Notes: a model not told the origin generated them from the letters alone. Shown: positions 36,666 through 49,962, counted from the stretch's first letter. The stretch: 64,000 nucleotides of DNA from Paragonimus westermani (GCA_008508345.1 QNGE01001222.1:89037-153036), one strand, 5' to 3'. Program-made: numbers and translations.

Positions 36666-39600
36666 GAAGATATTCAGCGTCATCTAGGCAAAACTTGATG
36701 GTTCACACAGACCAACTCACATAGTATTGGCATTTGATCCAACTTAGTCTGCTAAACTATCGTTGACACGCGTCTTTATAATACGTTCTGTTTGTTTTTA
36801 CAATGTGACCGAAAAGATAAATCAGTTTCGCATCCAGCAATGTTTCTCTTCTTGCAGCTTTGATGAATTGCATCAAAATTATGCAATGGTTTAACTTCAA
36901 GCTGTCACCTTAGAATCGAGTTTAGTATGCTTTTGTCATTTTGTTCACCGACTTGGCCTTTGTAAAAATACCTTCTGTAGGAGATCGGACATTTTATGAT
37001 CAGAAAAAAGTGTGCTCGATAAAACTCCTTCAGAACCGTTATCATTTTAAAACATCGGAGATGGTGAGTTGAATTATACTAACACCACAAACAGTGAATA
37101 ATTGAAGAAAGTGACATCTGGTGAACTCACAGGTGGTTTGTTACTTATTAGCATGGAGGCAATTGTTGAGAGCGTTGGATGTGGTAAAGTTAAGTTGACC
37201 TGAAAAAAACTGTGTCACTGTTTAAAAGTAACTCAGTTGTGGTGTTGTGATCTGAACACCAAACCAAACCGTGCCTCCTTATGCAACAAAGTAACGCAAC
37301 TCTCATGATCATGCGTAACTGTTTAAGAAACATGTACTTATCTATACTAGGTTTGTTGCAATGCCGTAGATGTCCCTCTTGTGGAAGTAAAACTAGTGTA
37401 GAATTATCTCTAAAATATTCGGCGACTTCACTTACCTTGGTACTATCATAATTCTGATTCGTGCAATCTTCCAAGTTCAGTTACACTGCCCTATGTTAGT
37501 TATTTTGGCTGCATATACAATAAACACATTGTTGACTATGAAGGCATATAGCCCATTCACATCTTTGTTCAATACTGTTAAGGTTTTATTCACTTCTGAT
37601 ATGTGCAAAGGTTAGCATATAATTTGTCCTATTGCCCGTTTGTTTTCATTACACAAAGTCCTTCTTACCTAGCGCACACTGTCTACTCATCAGTTGATTT
37701 AAGAAAGGTGTTTTTTTAATACACTTTGATAGTATTAAATGAAAATTCCCGGTAAAGTGCAAGTAATCTGTTTTAATTTTCTGTAATCCTGTATTCGAAT
37801 TTTCATACGAATACTTGAAGGGCACAAGTGAACGCACGTTAGAGTATTTCCATCTCATGATAAAGGTCTATAACACAGTCAGGAGAAAACAGTAGGTTAA
37901 CATTACACGACTCATATCCGAACAAATTTCGCTGCATCTTTACGAGTGCATACTGGAGACCATTTATTTGTCATTATGAGAAAGTGAACAAGTTTTCAGA
38001 GGACACTATCATCGTCGCTACCAAGGTAGCGACAACCATAGAAGTAGTTGTTTCTGAACACAGCACGGTCATATGGTGTTCTTCACGCTAACACTAAACA
38101 CGTTTTTGCCAAACGTGAATATGCTCAGGCCGCCGTTTACCACAACATTAGAGTGAAATAATCTGAAAGTAGAGGAGTTACGTGGCTCAAAAATTAACGA
38201 GACAAATCTGAGTAGAACGACTAAAAATGGCTTGATTGCAGACATGCTGGTGACTACAACATATTATCATCTCAAATATGGTTTCCGGGTTTTAAGTTGG
38301 GTAATCATTTGGGCTCCCAACAGACAGGCGATATCTACCCACGTATCTCAATAGAACAGTTAGAGCCTTCATATTCTGTGCTTACTTTCTTGCTGTGTAA
38401 CCATATAACTGTGTCCGACTGTTGTTCTATGTATACAACGACCGGGATGTCAAGAGTTCAATCGACATGTACAGTGAGTAACCCAGTCATCGCAGAATGT
38501 GCAACCTGAGTGGTGGAGCAAGTCACCAACCATCCAGTGCTCAAAAATGCGCGCTTTTGGGCTGTAACATAGTTCACGCAATCAGCCTACTTGGCGTGAA
38601 TCAAATGCGGAGACGACGATGGTACCGCACAACAAGACTGTTTATATTCTCGTCGTAAACAGACCGTTTCCGTACCAGACAACAGAACAGAACGCAAGCA
38701 AAGTCATACTCCCTTTCCACCAACAACAAACGAATGTCTTCGCAGTAGCATAGAAGATGCGGGTTGACAGCGGCAACACATGCAACTACTATTCTTGCTG
38801 AGACCTCATAAGCAGTAGTGGAAACCGACCGGATTCTGCTACACCATCGAATGAAAATGTTCACAATCAGACGAATTGTCTGCAATGAATAATAAGTTAC
38901 TCGAACTTCCCTCATCTTATAAGAGTACTACAGTCTAAATTTGTAAAATATGTTAAGCACAAAATGACCCGTTCATTCACCTTGTTCAGCAAGGTATATT
39001 GCCTTTGAAAAAGGACTATGATGTGCAATACAATGTGCGTGATTAATGTCGGTCAACTTATATTCAGCAACAAACCCAACTTTAAGCTATTCAGATTACA
39101 CGAGCTGACATTGCAGAATGTTTTCCATAAAACCCAATTGTTCGTGTTTGCCTATTTCCATTATCCTCTTTCTCTTAGGCGTACATTCAGAGTTATTCAT
39201 TACTGTACCACCTTATAAACCACTGTTAAATCTAACGGCAACCGGAGCCACTATATTCGTGGGCACTGCCCAAAACCAAAAATAAATGACAGGTGATTGG
39301 TCACTTGATTGAACAGGAGCGGGGAGATAGTACATCCTTAGCAAACAGCCAAAAGTGACTATCACTGGGGGAAGCTGCTCACAGGCCCTCAACCAAATTG
39401 CAGAATGGACTTACAGTTACCTTGACCGATCAACCATATTCCTGAAGATCCTTTCCAAAGACATTTCCATAACAATTTAAGAGCAAATGTATCAAAACCT
39501 CGAACACCAGACTACCGGCTGCCAATCGAAGTGCCAGTGCTACTCAAACAGCTGTAGCACAAAAATATGGTTGGTGCATCCTCAACCGGATTGTAGCCTT

Positions 39601-40587
39601 AGCCATTCTTCACACATTTGACTTGCTTGGGTTCACTGAATCCAAGTAGTATATGTCAAGCATGTAAATTGCACACAGTTGAAATGAATCTGCTACTACT
39701 GTGGTATTCACACTGACTTTGAGCCACTCCTCTGGAAGTGGGCATTACTGTTGATAAACACAAATCACTAGGTACTTCCTCAATTTCCACAGTCATCTGA
39801 AATAATCTTGTCACTCACGATATCAGTTTACGTACATTCTTCTTGAAAAGTGAATAACAGAGAATATCTAGTCCACGGGTTCTGCAAGCTTCAATGATAT
39901 AAGTTCCAGGATTATTTCTACTCTCAAAGGATGACGATCTTGGCAGTAGTAACTGACTGTTCGGGCCCCGTCATCTTTTACTTTCAATTAAGGCTACCTG
40001 AACTGTTTGCCTGATGATAGGGAGATTATATTTCTCAGGTGTGGTCATAATTGCAGAGGCTCGCCGGCCTGCACAATCGAATATCATTGAAAACGGTTCT
40101 TGACCAGTTCCAGATGTAAAAGTCCGTATAGTCTTTTTGATTGCTTGATCATATGTTGCTAGGGGATAATGTATGTTTTTTCCTCACACCTTTACTTGAT
40201 TTTCAACGCTATCATCAATAGAAATTGATGTTTTTAAGGCTTTTTGGTAATTTTGGTCATAGAACTTGAAAGTTTTTTTTCAGGTCAAGACCGTGGGATT
40301 ATTTCAACAGAAATACAACACGGATAGTCAGACCACTAAACTAGCAATAAGTCGTATAAACTGAAATAATATAAGTTGGTTCATTCATCAAGCTCGAAAA
40401 TGAAGTGTCAGAAAGTGTCCATTCGGCTAGGAGGAACAACAGTAAGACTGAACATGAATGAAATATACGACCGCAGTGAGTAACCTGTATGTATCCCAAA
40501 GAGATCAAACTGCGTGGATTAGAAGTGATGGATGACAAGTGCTTGTTTGACACCGTTTTAAATGATGTCACCCAGGCAATAAATGTT
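36666..40587. other. No recognisable gene
   Basis: Only unrecognised short frames (for example 38601-38915 minus, 104 codons). A perfect 20-bp hairpin GTCGCTACC-AA-GGTAGCGAC lies at 38014-38033. Confidence 0.45.
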
Positions 40588-41040
40588 TCACCGAATTGAC
40601 CGCTCTACAGCGCAAACTGTTTCTATTACAAATGAGGTCGGTTCACATGCTGTGTTGTCATCTCTTACCACATTATGGACACTGTGTTGCAGAACCCAAC
40701 CCAAAGGTTTTGTTCCTCCTGAAAATAATAAACGTCCGTCTTTCATATAAAAATCTATAATGGTTGTTTCCATTGTTGTTGCATATACCCATACTCTACT
40801 TATATTACTAATAACCTGAACTGATAAACTGTAGACAAGTTGAACATCACTGGACGCTGATTGCAGTTTTTGCTCTACCATAGACAGATAGCTAAATCTT
40901 TTCAAAAGAAGTGTTATCGTTAATCTTTTGTCAGTGAGACCTTCTGAACACTGTATATCTCCCTCACATTCAACATCTGAACTTCTAGATACACTCTTGT
41001 TGACCACTGGGTCAACAATCTCACAGTGGGCACAACCGAA
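40588..41040 (-). CDS. Unrecognised open frame, possible exon
   Basis: The frame is open for 150 codons between a TAA at 41041-41043 and the stop at its lower end. It has no ATG near the beginning. AG dinucleotides near 41045 and 41020 on the minus strand could be acceptors, but no clear pyrimidine tract precedes them. The product starts with a Cys/His pair (CAHC) and is otherwise mixed hydrophobic with no recognised motif. It could be an exon or a chance frame. Confidence 0.2.
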   Translation of the reverse strand, partial: FGCAHCEIVDPVVNKSVSRSSDVECEGDIQCSEGLTDKRLTITLLLKRFSYLSMVEQKLQSASSDVQLVYSLSVQVISNISRVWVYATTMETTIIDFYMKDGRLLFSGGTKPLGWVLQHSVHNVVRDDNTACEPTSFVIETVCAVERSIR

Positions 41041-41248
41041 TTAACTTATGTTGATGGTCGGCTGTGTGTCTACTATATTTCAGTTGAAAGCCGAATTAAG
41101 TACAGAGTTCGTTATTAATTCGCATTAGCTGCATTATTCCTTTGTATGAAATATTAAATTTTGGATGTTTGCATACACATCAAGTCCTGTGAGATATTGT
41201 TTCAGTAGATTATCCTCCGCACTCTTGTTTTCTTCATTTGGCTATTTT

Positions 41249-41425
41249 CTGGAATATAACTCCCGGCCGTGGCAAGGATATGCACTACTGACGAGCTCTA
41301 ATGAGAGCAAAACTCGAGTCTAGTGCTTCTTTTTGAAAGAGGCTGGCTGGAAAGTCTATCTGAATGCGAAGGCTGCGATCAAATGTGAGTGATGTTCGAC
41401 TTGAAAACTAACCTTACTTTATTTG
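41249..41425 (+). repeat. tRNA-derived SINE, family A, 5'-truncated
   Basis: From CCCGGCCGTGGCAAGGATATG onwards this matches the reverse complement of the copy at the right edge of the window for about 155 bp. Shared landmarks are ACTACTGACGAGCTCTAATG, GTCTAGTGCTTCTTTT and GAGGCTGGCTG. The tRNA-like head with its A- and B-boxes is largely missing here. Similarity stops near 41425, where the two copies have unrelated tails. Confidence 0.75.
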
Positions 41426-41966
41426 TCGTTGTTCCATCAAACTGTCGAGGGATTCAGCAGGATTGCACGCTTTCTCTCGCTGTGAGTTCCAGATGGGTAT
41501 AGATGTAGAAGCTAACAGTTTTCGTGCAACCTAGGAGTATTCACACTTCGCATTAACGAGTCTCCTTGGGCCAACTAGCTCTACTCATAGGTTTTACTCG
41601 TCGTCATCTGTGAAGTTTAGCAGAATGTGTATCACTGTTACAAATACGAATTTTTTGACCTAGAACTGAATCTCCTGCAGAAGACAGAATTGTCAAGTAT
41701 GTTAAATTGGATAACAGATCCAAAATAATTTTTAATAAACAAATTTTTTTACTCCTCCGATTTTGAAGCAAAAGACCACGAAATTCTAACCCTTGTAAAT
41801 CTGGACAGTCTGACAAGAGTCAGTTTATTTGCAGCCTTGTTTTCTAAATGAAATTGAGCATCATGCGATATTTGAGCTGCGAGTGTAGTCCAACCATTTG
41901 TGAAATATTCGCACCAAATTGAATACGAATGAAGTCAAACACTTTGGGCGTCGTGTTTAACATGTT

Positions 41967-42162
41967 ATTGATGAAAAGACTGGGAATAACACAAAGTTAG
42001 AAGCAAGTTATAATACGCTACCTTTCAACCACCTCGAGTGGCCTTCTTCAGGAATGTTGCAATCGATTACAACACTACGGAGGAAGGCCACTGGAGGTGG
42101 TTGAAACGTAGAGTATTACAACTTGCTCCTAACGTTGTGTTATTCTCAATGCGTTTATCAAT
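41967..42162. repeat. Gapless 196-bp foldback repeat
   Basis: The arms 41967-42064 and 42065-42162 are reverse complements of each other at 81 of 98 positions with no insertion or deletion and no loop; the centre is AATCGATT. The best-kept part is TTTCAACCACCTCGAGTGGCC against its partner. No protein is encoded that I can recognise. It could be a foldback or MITE-like element, or the source of a hairpin RNA. Confidence 0.85.
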
Positions 42163-42165
42163 AGT

Positions 42166-45100
42166 CCAACCAAGTTACCTAGTATTACCCACAAGTCAGC
42201 ATGGGGCTCAATTTGATAACATTAGCTGCCTATCAGACTAGTACGAACGACGGATATATTTCCTGTGTGAATGGGACTATGTTAAATAAGATACAGCAAC
42301 ACTCCGAATAAGCCAAGTTAGGTAAACAAAACAACACAGAGAGATAAGTCTGAGTGAGTGTGTGTCAACTTCGGAATTTGACATCAAAGTGCAGTCACTA
42401 AATTAATTAGCCATATTAATTAGTTTTATTGCTTGAATTGAAATTCGCTAATGTCTTTTATTGGTAAACCGTCTCATCCACAAGGGAACTGATATCGGAC
42501 GCTCGTAGAAGTTGTGGTTACTTAGGTCGCGATAAATCCCAGATGTTGATTTGAAATGATGCACATTCACCAACAGCACCAGCAAAACTGCAAATTGGTT
42601 ACTACTTAAGCAGGAATTCTTATGAAAGCACGAAGTGATAATCAAATCACAGCTTACATACAAAGAAGGCTCAAGGAGGTGACCTAAGTTTAAACAAAGC
42701 CAGTTGATTTAAGTCTATAGGGACAACTCCGATCGTGATAAATCATGCAAAAAGTAAAAGAATTTTAGATGGGAAGTGAGCTGTATCTAAACTGCCACCT
42801 ATTAGTTTCCATTGCATTAGTTGTTCCTAATCCGTCACCAAGTCGGTCAAACAAATTCAAGCTTTGATTTATTTGGCAATGTCAGATTTCACACCGCGTG
42901 GTTAGCTAGTGAGATTTACACCAACTTGAAGGTTTGTCACTAATCAGTTGTTATAGAAAGGTACGCTGAATTACACAACGATTCTCATTTTGGAAGTATT
43001 AGTGTTTACCCATGCAAATGCCCATAGTTCGTAGAGTAATTTCAAGATGAACAATAACATACCAACCAATATTACTTCGTGTTCATGACTAATAGTTTGT
43101 TCGTATCACTTCAATGCTGACAATTTTTCATTAATTTTGAAGAAGATTCAATGCTATCTAAATAACAGTGCACTTGACTTCATTGCTAAGCAGGATCACA
43201 GTAGAATCCTAGTTTACAAAAACTACCGATACGGAGCACTAATGATGATTTTCTTCGTTGAAGAAGGCCGTTCATCATTGACGAACTTCTCCACTTAAGG
43301 TCTGGCTATTGCAATTCGTTTCTTACTTCTCCGTCAGCAGGTATGTCTTGGTGATCCGTCCCCGAACAACTAACACTTTAAGTTGTATCATGGATTTTTG
43401 CACGAAATTATTTTTACTTCCATTGGTATGCAGACGAGTTACAGTCTATAACTTCTGTAATCTCAATACCTCGCATGCAGTAGACAGTGGAATAATGTCA
43501 CTACATTTACGTTGACTAGCATAAGCATCTGCGTATTGTATCAACTGTGAAAAGAATTCATGGAGTGAAGTGCATTAACGACTATTTCTGGAAGACTTAT
43601 TTTATAATAGTGGCAGCTGACTATGCTTAACTTGCTGTGCTCTTAGTACGTGAAAGTAATTTTCAGAAAATGCGTCGTGGTCAGTACAGTACTCGCAGAT
43701 TTCCTCAAAAAGACTGCGGCAACTTTATAATTCTTTTATGAATTTTTGTCCGGACACGTCTTGAATGTGCTGGAGCAGCGGTTTGTTTCAACTTTGAGAG
43801 AGGAAAAGTACACTGCAAAGTATTCGACAAAACATCCACTAACTTCTTCATATACTGATCACGGGTCTCACCTTGAAATCTCAACCTGTATCTACCCACG
43901 CCCTCACTAGTTTTCGCAGACCTGAGTTCTATAGATTGCATTTTTGGCTAAGCCATTTCCATGACAACAGTGCAGTGGTGAGTATCCGCAGTGCTGGACT
44001 GCTAAACAACACCGATTCAAGGGTTATACTCCAAACTGTAAATGAGACAGAAAAAAGGAAGTTGTTATGTGTTAGGGCTTCCAGAATGGTTATGGAAGCT
44101 CATTAAGTAGTTGAATTGTACCTCTCAATTTCTTGAGCAAGGTGTTGTCCTCATTGGACTTGAAAGACATAAATCACTTGTAGACCTAGTTGATGTACCA
44201 GTAAGATGTAGTTGTGCTCCAATTCACGCTTCAATTTGCAGAAGCAAAGTATTCAGTGGAGGTAAACGCTTCAAGCACCAGTTCTGCTTCGTCCTACATT
44301 ATCCTACTTTAAAAGCGTAAAAATAAAAATCAGTGGTGCGTCGTTTTTTATCACCAATGCATTATTTCGTCCTTTTTATATCTCATCTATCAAGCTTTCT
44401 GCTATGTATACACACTGTTACGAGTTCATTCTTCAGATAACATAATCACAGAATGTCTACAGTTTTGATGTTTCCTCCTCGTGCACACTTACCCTGCACA
44501 CCGAACATTTTAGGCTAAGCGTTACGCAAGCCATTAAACGTTCCAAGACCTTTCGTAAAATATCGGATTAGGCATGTCTTACAACCGCAGATTAACTAGT
44601 TTTCTTCACAGAAATCAGATAGAATAAATCCGCAGGAAATACTCCAATAGGTTTTGATGAGAAATAATACATCTGCGGAGCTCCTGAACCAGCATGTCTT
44701 TTCATCCCATTTTTACACCTGAGTCGTTTAAATTCCCAAGCAATGTGCAGTACATTCGGAAAATGTGCGGAGGGTTATCAGACAGAGGAGTGAAGTATTT
44801 AGAGCATTGTTTCGAATTCTGATATTTAGTACATGTTTACGTGGCAAGACTTATCAAATAGGTTACGGTCCCGCGTACCTGTAAGGGTTGCGGAATTCAA
44901 AAGAAAACACTTGGTTGAATGTAGCAGTTTAGTTTAACCTTGTATTGTTGGGCATATTCAACTTAAATGTCGGCAGGTGTGTGCAGTGATATCACCGAGG
45001 TTAACTGGCCTCGCTTGATTTTGTCTTTGCTATTGTTGTTGTTCAAACTTCCACAACAATATATAACCGTTTACACTACTGTCACATGATTACCAACGGC

Positions 45101-47699
45101 CGGCATACATGTTTTTCAGATCAGTTTCAGGTTATTCGACTTGGATCATTTTTCAGGTCAGATTTCTTCTATAGCATCCACCTGATCATATTATAACCGC
45201 ACCACCAACGCTTGCTACCTGCGTAAATTCGAATGTGTACCACGATTTTATAAAAAATCATATTCCGTTGCTGATATAACATTTTCCTTTGAAGTAAACT
45301 CGAAATTACTGAACTGAAAATAGACAGTGACTGTGCTTGTGAATACTAGCAAAGATAATGTCTAAAAAATATACGTACGCTAATTTTCACCCGCAAATCT
45401 AATTATGAATTGCAAACTGCCGTTCATTATACTTTTGTGCAACTTTGCTTCAACAAACGTCATATAGTAAACGCTTTAAAGCGGCAACACGTGTTTTCAG
45501 TCATCAGAAAGCCATGGCGATTAAACACCACGCCTAAGGTAAGTGTGAAAGATAAATAGGTCTCCTGAGTGGACTCCGATCTTTATTTCTGATTAACCTC
45601 TTTTTTCTCACCAAACGCTCATTGAGAATTTCACGGCCCACCACTGGACCACCTCCATTCAGAGGATTTCTCTGCGTGGCGTACTGCGGTGCTGACTAAA
45701 TTGCCACGTACACTGTTTCCACCAATAGCATATTTTTGTTCAGCTAGCTGGACTGCGTATGGTCTGAAGCCTATTTACCCTTAAAATAATGGTCTAGTGA
45801 ACCGGGGCTCACGGTTCTGGTGTTTTACACAAGTGTCATTCGAAACAACTCAATGTTCTATTAAAATGTGAAGATATTGTGTGCAAGTGATGAATGAGAT
45901 GTTTAAGTGCACACAAGTAAGTGAACCTGGCAACAGTTACCTCACTACGAAGTGAAGTATGCACTGTTTTCTGATTTTTTGGTGATGACTCCCATGCTAA
46001 TTTTGACCGAAGCTCAGGGTATTAACCGCCCTAGGATTTTCATTCTGGTGAGTTTTTGTCAGGGTTCCAACCATTTCTGAGAATATTCAAAACCGGCATT
46101 TAAATTTGTTCCCGATTATTATATGTCGATTAGGCTCGTCTTGTAAGAGGGGCATCAGTGAAAATTTCATCTTCATCTGCCTCAGAAGGTAGAATGAGAA
46201 AGATATATGGGTATCTTTTGACCTGAAGACCTTCGGTTGATGAAATACAGTGCGTTTAGTGAAGTCCTACATTTGCTTCAAACTTACTTCAGTACATTTT
46301 ACTATCTGGGTTATCAGGTAAAACTGGTCATTTTTACGGTTCCCTCAAAACGTAGTTTGCTGCAGATACCTATCACATGGTATTTCAATTTTGATGCACG
46401 TGTAGGAGGGAACTTGCTGTTTGACATTGTTCTGAGGGGAGCTTTCTGCGACTGTGCTAGTATATTTATTACAAATTCTTCGGAGCACCACTAAACCCAG
46501 TATTTTTCCATAAATGGGATGTTTTTATTGTTAATTACGGTCACGTTGAACATACTTACAAACCAGAACTACGCAGTTTACCACTGACTTATCTCAATTG
46601 TGTTTGTATTTGGGCCACTGATTTCCTAACACATTACTTTGTGCTTACCTTGGCCGTCCTCTTTTCGCATGTACCCACATGGTTAAACCAACAATCAATC
46701 GTTCATTAAACTCTGTAGACTGGAACTGAAGGTGCACGGTAAAAACCGCATTGTATAAGTTACTCAAGGTATAGTACACTGTTTGTCGCAGTATGTTCTT
46801 ATACTGTGTACGGAAGTATGACGTAAACCATTGATATGAGTGAATTCTAGATATGTGTGTGCAGATTTTTGCGGCAGTACAGAGGGAAAAGGGGGAAGCA
46901 CGCGTCAACGTGTAAAACAGAGACGGAGGTAATCTGCAAACGATACCATCATAATTTTCATCGCTCGCTCTAGTTCGTCTTTTTGAAATTGATAAGAACT
47001 ATTTTGTTTCACCACATACTGTTACTCTCCACCAGTCCCTGTTGTCCCACAGCATTCCAGCACAAGACTAAGGTTGTTCGAGAGTTGCACAGTCGTTGGT
47101 ACATCGGGAGACTATTTGACCATAAATAACGGGTGTCGTTGGTGAATTTGTATTAATCACGATTTTTGTGACGGAACGATGTTCGTAGCAAATTATCCAA
47201 ATATGCCATGAGAATATTCAGCAGATAGATACAGTTAGTGATAAAAAGGAAACGGACTTGCGTGAGTACGAATGCAAATCTCGTTTACTCATAAACGGAT
47301 GATTTAAATTTGGTCCCTAAACAATTGCAGAAGAGGATTTGTGAACACTGTGTTCATTTCTGTTTACTTACCAGGATATTCTAAAGTGTACTCTATCTAC
47401 GGTACCAGTCGTAGCACCATTACTTTGACTGATTTCACATGTGGATACAACTAGGATCGTTCATCGAAATCTTTTGGTGCGATTGTTAGGAAACCTTTAC
47501 TTCAGCGTGTACACCTTCAAAATGAGCAGTTACAGTTGATTCGCAATCAATCGTTCAAGCGTTTTACAAGTGTGTGTATGTAATATAATACTTTCAACCA
47601 ATTAACCTTTCTTCACCAAGTTACGGTTGAAAAGGAACGAACGCCAGCACAAATAGACCGATTTCTGTACCATCATCCATGTTAAAAGTAACGGAGGGT
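42166..47699. other. No recognisable gene
   Basis: Frames of 60-90 codons occur on both strands around 43705-44320 and at 46237-46494 and 46645-46908; none has a motif I recognise. A short sequence at 44664-44685 resembles the lead-in of the SINE at 36538. Confidence 0.45.
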
Positions 47700-48680
47700 G
47701 TGAGAAACAACTTTGTAATGGACCACTTAGACACTTGCTTGCTTTTGGTATCGGAGCAATTCGGCTTCAGAAATGGTCATTGACACATTGTCAGTTTGAT
47801 GTTTGCGGCTGACTCGTGGAAAGAAACTTCCGCGAAACACTTGTCAACCGTTGCTGTGTTTTAGATTTCATGGGGGAGTTTGATAAAGTCGGTCACAGTT
47901 TCCACTAGACAAACGGTATAGCCTGGACTTATAGGGTGGGATATATTTACGAGTCAATCAATGTTTATTCTCTTGTGAAAACAGTGTAGGAGTCAATGAC
48001 GAGCTATCTAGACCATTCAACTCTACAGTTGGGGTTTTACAAGGTTTTATACTCGGTCCTTCGTCAACGTTGGTGTAAGTGTACAACCTTCCAGGTGTAG
48101 GTAACACTTTGTTACAACGTGTAGATGGTCTGAAGCTCCGACACGGTCTATACAGCCCAGAAGATGCGGAAGACTCCCAGAGACCCGGATCTTCCGCATC
48201 TACGACCCGAGAAAAAGTGACTGTACCTTAACTTATCCGAGGCCAAGACTATGTGCGTTCTTTATCACATTCTCAAAACATACCACATCATTGGCGCCAG
48301 CCTAGCTACCGTCTACCGAGAGGGCGTTCTAGATACCATTTTTACATAAGACCTCCCCTCTGGCACGAACATTAAGCTTGTGGTGAAAGAAAGCCAGTAG
48401 CAAGCCGGAAGTTGTCCGTAGAATTCCCGGGGGTTCACCAACCGTGCCTTCTTGCGCGTTTGTAGCACACTGGTGAGAGTCTGCATTCAAGAATGTGCAC
48501 CGTACTTGAAGAAAGAAGTGGCTTCACAAGAGGTTGTGCATAGTGGGACCAGTGACAAATTTGAGGGTCTGCTTTACTTGTTCTATGAATACACTCCGTC
48601 ACAAGCGAAATTATGTCGCCGAATCTACAGGCGTCAGATAAACAACCTTACACTAGTGTGCCAAATCCTATGCTTTTGAA
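47700..48680 (+). pseudogene. LINE reverse-transcriptase fragment, CR1/jockey-like
   Basis: On the plus strand a series of frame-shifted blocks follows the RT order. SEQFGFRNGH near 47755 stands where the QHGFRxGRSC block is expected. TVGVLQGFILGPSS near 48027-48068 stands for SGVPQGSVLGP. VDGLKLRHGLYSPEDAEDSQ near 48121-48180 stands for ADDLKLWRxIxSxxDxxxLQ; the active-site pair AD-D has become VD-G. The C-terminal block VCIQECAPYLKKEV near 48485-48525 matches EYCIQAWSPYLKKDI. Stops and frameshifts are present. The blocks resemble the LINE at 695-2100 more than the CR1 copies at 50-61 kb in detail, but close relations cannot be judged by eye. Confidence 0.75.
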
Positions 48681-48689
48681 TCACACTAA

Positions 48690-49545
48690 CGAAAACTTTT
48701 CACAGTTGCCGATACGATGAATCTCTCAGAAGTAGCTAGACGACTTGATTATCTCAATATGATCATTGACAGCTAGACATGCATGACCTCGTGTACCTCC
48801 ATCATCGTCGCTTCCTTTCAGTCTTTCGTTTCCTTTTTCTTGTCTTTTTCACCCACGCACAAACCTTTTGTCTACTATTCCATTAGTATACAACAAAACT
48901 GTGCAACCTCCTCGAGTGTTCGACTGTTTCTAGCTGCCTCATTGCCCAACCCATCTCACATACTGCCACCAATTCAGCAATTCAGGTGATCGGAGCAGAT
49001 GTTGTCCGTCAACAGAAAACCATTAAGCTGTCAAGCTTAGATCAAATCTGCTACAAAATCGCAGATCCAGCGGTAATAGTTTACACAGAAATTAAGGCGG
49101 GGACTTTAGATAAATAATATGCTTTCGACTCTGCAAGAGGCCAGTGAAACGAATTAAAAACGTGCGCTTTATGATATATATATATCTTTATGGATTCGAT
49201 ATTGGGCACTGGTGATGGTTTACTGTATACTTTCAGTCACCAAAATGTGGGTATACATTTTAAGTAGTATGATCATACTTTGATTTCTTGAGAAAGACGA
49301 TAAAGAATCAGGCTGTACTGAAAAGTGGTGGATCTTATAGAATTGACTGCAGTCTATTAACTGACTATGAAGGAAACATGTTTTCTTAGTGAGCAATCAA
49401 AATGATCAAAATGAAAGGAACTTACGTCTCCAGAGATCACCATAGTGATTTTTGTATATAGAGATAAATTCGGGTGTATATATATATATCCACACACGAA
49501 TTTACGGCAATTGCCGTCGATTAATCGACGTTGACACTATCTAGG
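48690..49545. other. No gene; AT-rich with TA microsatellites
   Basis: Short TA runs lie at 49171-49185 and 49474-49491. The stretch would contain the 3' untranslated region of the minus-strand gene ending at 49549, but I did not find an AATAAA signal on that strand. Confidence 0.5.
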
Positions 49546-49548
49546 CTG

Positions 49549-49938
49549 TTAACTTTGCATCTTGCTTCTGCCACCGTAACTTTCGGAATCTGAGGTCGAA
49601 TATTCAAAACAGTCTGAGCTTTCACTTGAAGAAGACGTTTTGGAACTCTCTTGTTCATCGGTTGTGTCGCTATCACTATCATCTGATGTGGTGCTAGTAT
49701 GGAAATATCCTGTGGACTTCATATGTTCCGCTTCCGTGAGAAGAGGGAAGAAATCTTTGACGTCTTGGTTCCATGGTTCAACTTCTAAAAGTTGTCTGCA
49801 CAAAAGCAAGGCTTGAGAAAAATTCTGTTCCATAACACAATTGAGAAATTCGATGAACAAGTCTAGATGAGTGTCCGGTTGGGCATTCTCATTGATTGCA
49901 GCTTCACAGGAACAACTGAGTGAAGGTTGTCGCGACAT
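49549..49938 (-). CDS. ERICH2-like small acidic protein
   Basis: An intact single-exon frame of 129 codons starts at ATG (49938) and ends at TAA (49549-49551). Residues about 25-70 read DLFIEFLNCVMEQNFSQALL, then LCRQLLEVEPWNQ and DFFPLL. This helical block resembles, from memory of the family, the conserved C-terminal block of the glutamate-rich protein 2 (ERICH2) family. From about residue 84 the protein is a Ser/Thr/Asp/Glu-rich tail (for example TSDDSDSDTTDEQESSK), also usual for that family. The protein has no signal peptide or membrane segment, so it is probably cytoplasmic or nuclear. Its molecular role is not known to me. Absence of stops, a true ATG and sensible composition argue for a real gene. 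It could also be the last exon of a longer gene, or a retrocopy. Confidence 0.6.
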   Translation of the reverse strand: MSRQPSLSCSCEAAINENAQPDTHLDLFIEFLNCVMEQNFSQALLLCRQLLEVEPWNQDVKDFFPLLTEAEHMKSTGYFHTSTTSDDSDSDTTDEQESSKTSSSSESSDCFEYSTSDSESYGGRSKMQS

Positions 49939-49962
49939 AGTGTATTACGTTGTCACTACATC

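Noticed and set aside
49160..49500. Regulatory or origin role of the TA repeats
   Set aside because: They are short microsatellites without further structure.
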